DNA of 64,000 bases from Siniperca chuatsi (Eukaryota; Chordata; Actinopteri; Centrarchiformes; Sinipercidae), in the NCBI RefSeq assembly GCF_020085105.1, contig NC_058059.1:20769042-20833041 (forward strand), read 5' to 3'. The first letter of the stretch is position 1. The number at the start of each line of letters is the position of its first letter. The translations under genes were made by a program, and so were the position numbers. The notes beneath the pieces were generated by a model that made no database searches, had not been told where the DNA came from, and worked only from the letters and a program-made list of their open reading frames with translations. This document shows positions 63,501 to 64,000 of this stretch, piece after piece.

Positions 63501-64000
63501 CCCATATGAGCTGTATGGGTCCTTGTTTAGTGTGTTATTTACGTTGCATTGTGAGCCAGGTGTGCACAGTTACCAAGTCACATGATGAAATAAATACATA
63601 GGGATATTAATAAACAGATACAAGCTTTCTGAGATGCTGAATAGTGTAGAGGCCTCCCTCTGTTATTGATAATGGAGACCATTAGACAGCATTTCTATTG
63701 ATTAGCTTCCTTACAAAGACACTCGTTAAAGCAGTCATGAATGCTTCAGTGAAAGTACATGAAAGAGCCACTTATACACATTACTTACACATAATGTTGA
63801 ACATGCAATACAACCTAGCGGAAACCTTAATTATCAGAAATGATGTTCATATTGCAGCACATGATTTACCCTTATCCATATTTTATTTGCCATATCCACG
63901 ATCTTTCTCAAGCTTTAATGATACCTCAACCTTACTGTAGATTCTGGATCGTTGTTGTTACACAGAGCACTTTGCTATTTGCTTTTGACTGTCTTTATTT
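60510..64000 (+). other. arrdc1 intron 1 (continues past the window end)
   Basis: No further arrdc1 exon is visible. The first 350 bases remain GC-rich (CpG-island shoulder). Holds a poly-A run (61361-61379), a TG microsatellite and AT-rich sequence. No transposon recognised with confidence. Confidence 0.6.
63422..63450. repeat. (GT)n microsatellite
   Basis: Uninterrupted GT dinucleotides in arrdc1 intron 1. Confidence 0.93.

Noticed and set aside
1-64000. CRISPR arrays, rRNA, tRNA, bacterial operons or phage systems
   Set aside because: No regularly spaced repeats, no tRNA-like foldable genes or rRNA sequence; all coding evidence is spliced vertebrate genes and eukaryotic transposons.

Overview
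The window is vertebrate nuclear DNA, almost certainly from a ray-finned (teleost) fish. Coding sequence lies in short exons with GT-AG introns, the encoded proteins are vertebrate orthologues, and the non-coding DNA is full of fish-type repeats: L2-clade LINEs, Tc1-like transposons, MITEs, a solo LTR and dinucleotide microsatellites. Five genes are supported, all on the plus strand.

Layout. (1) Positions 3-13359: entpd2-like ecto-nucleotidase, entered in its first exon, so only the extreme N-terminus is missing. (2) 17665-19159: phpt1, protein histidine phosphatase, three exons, complete. (3) 20896-39871: mamdc4 (endotubin / apical endosomal glycoprotein). I resolve 29 exons that join in frame to 1,214 codons plus stop: signal peptide, three LDLa modules, six MAM domains, one transmembrane helix and a cytoplasmic tail. 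(4) 51808-57824: glul, glutamine synthetase, six coding exons, 363 residues, with one intron using a GC donor. (5) 60392-60509: first coding exon of arrdc1; the rest lies beyond the window.

The genes do not form a pathway. Their order is a synteny block: relatives of entpd2, phpt1, mamdc4 and arrdc1 all lie on human 9q34.3, whereas human GLUL is on chromosome 1, so the glul copy between mamdc4 and arrdc1 is the fish-specific feature.

The ~12 kb between mamdc4 and glul (39872-51807) is the repeat-rich part. It holds a LINE cut by a second LINE in opposite orientation, a Tc1 remnant cut by a MITE-like element with matching ends, a solo LTR with a 5-bp target duplication, and a GC/CpG-rich patch near 41.45-42.0 kb that looks like a promoter plus first exon of unknown ownership. 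A similar nested insertion (a Tc1-like element inside an older repeat) lies in the last-but-one entpd2 intron. I found no RNA genes, no CRISPR array and no evidence for a previously undescribed multi-gene system. The points most worth checking are the orphan CpG-rich exon with its possible splice into glul, the GC-AG intron, and the nested transposons.
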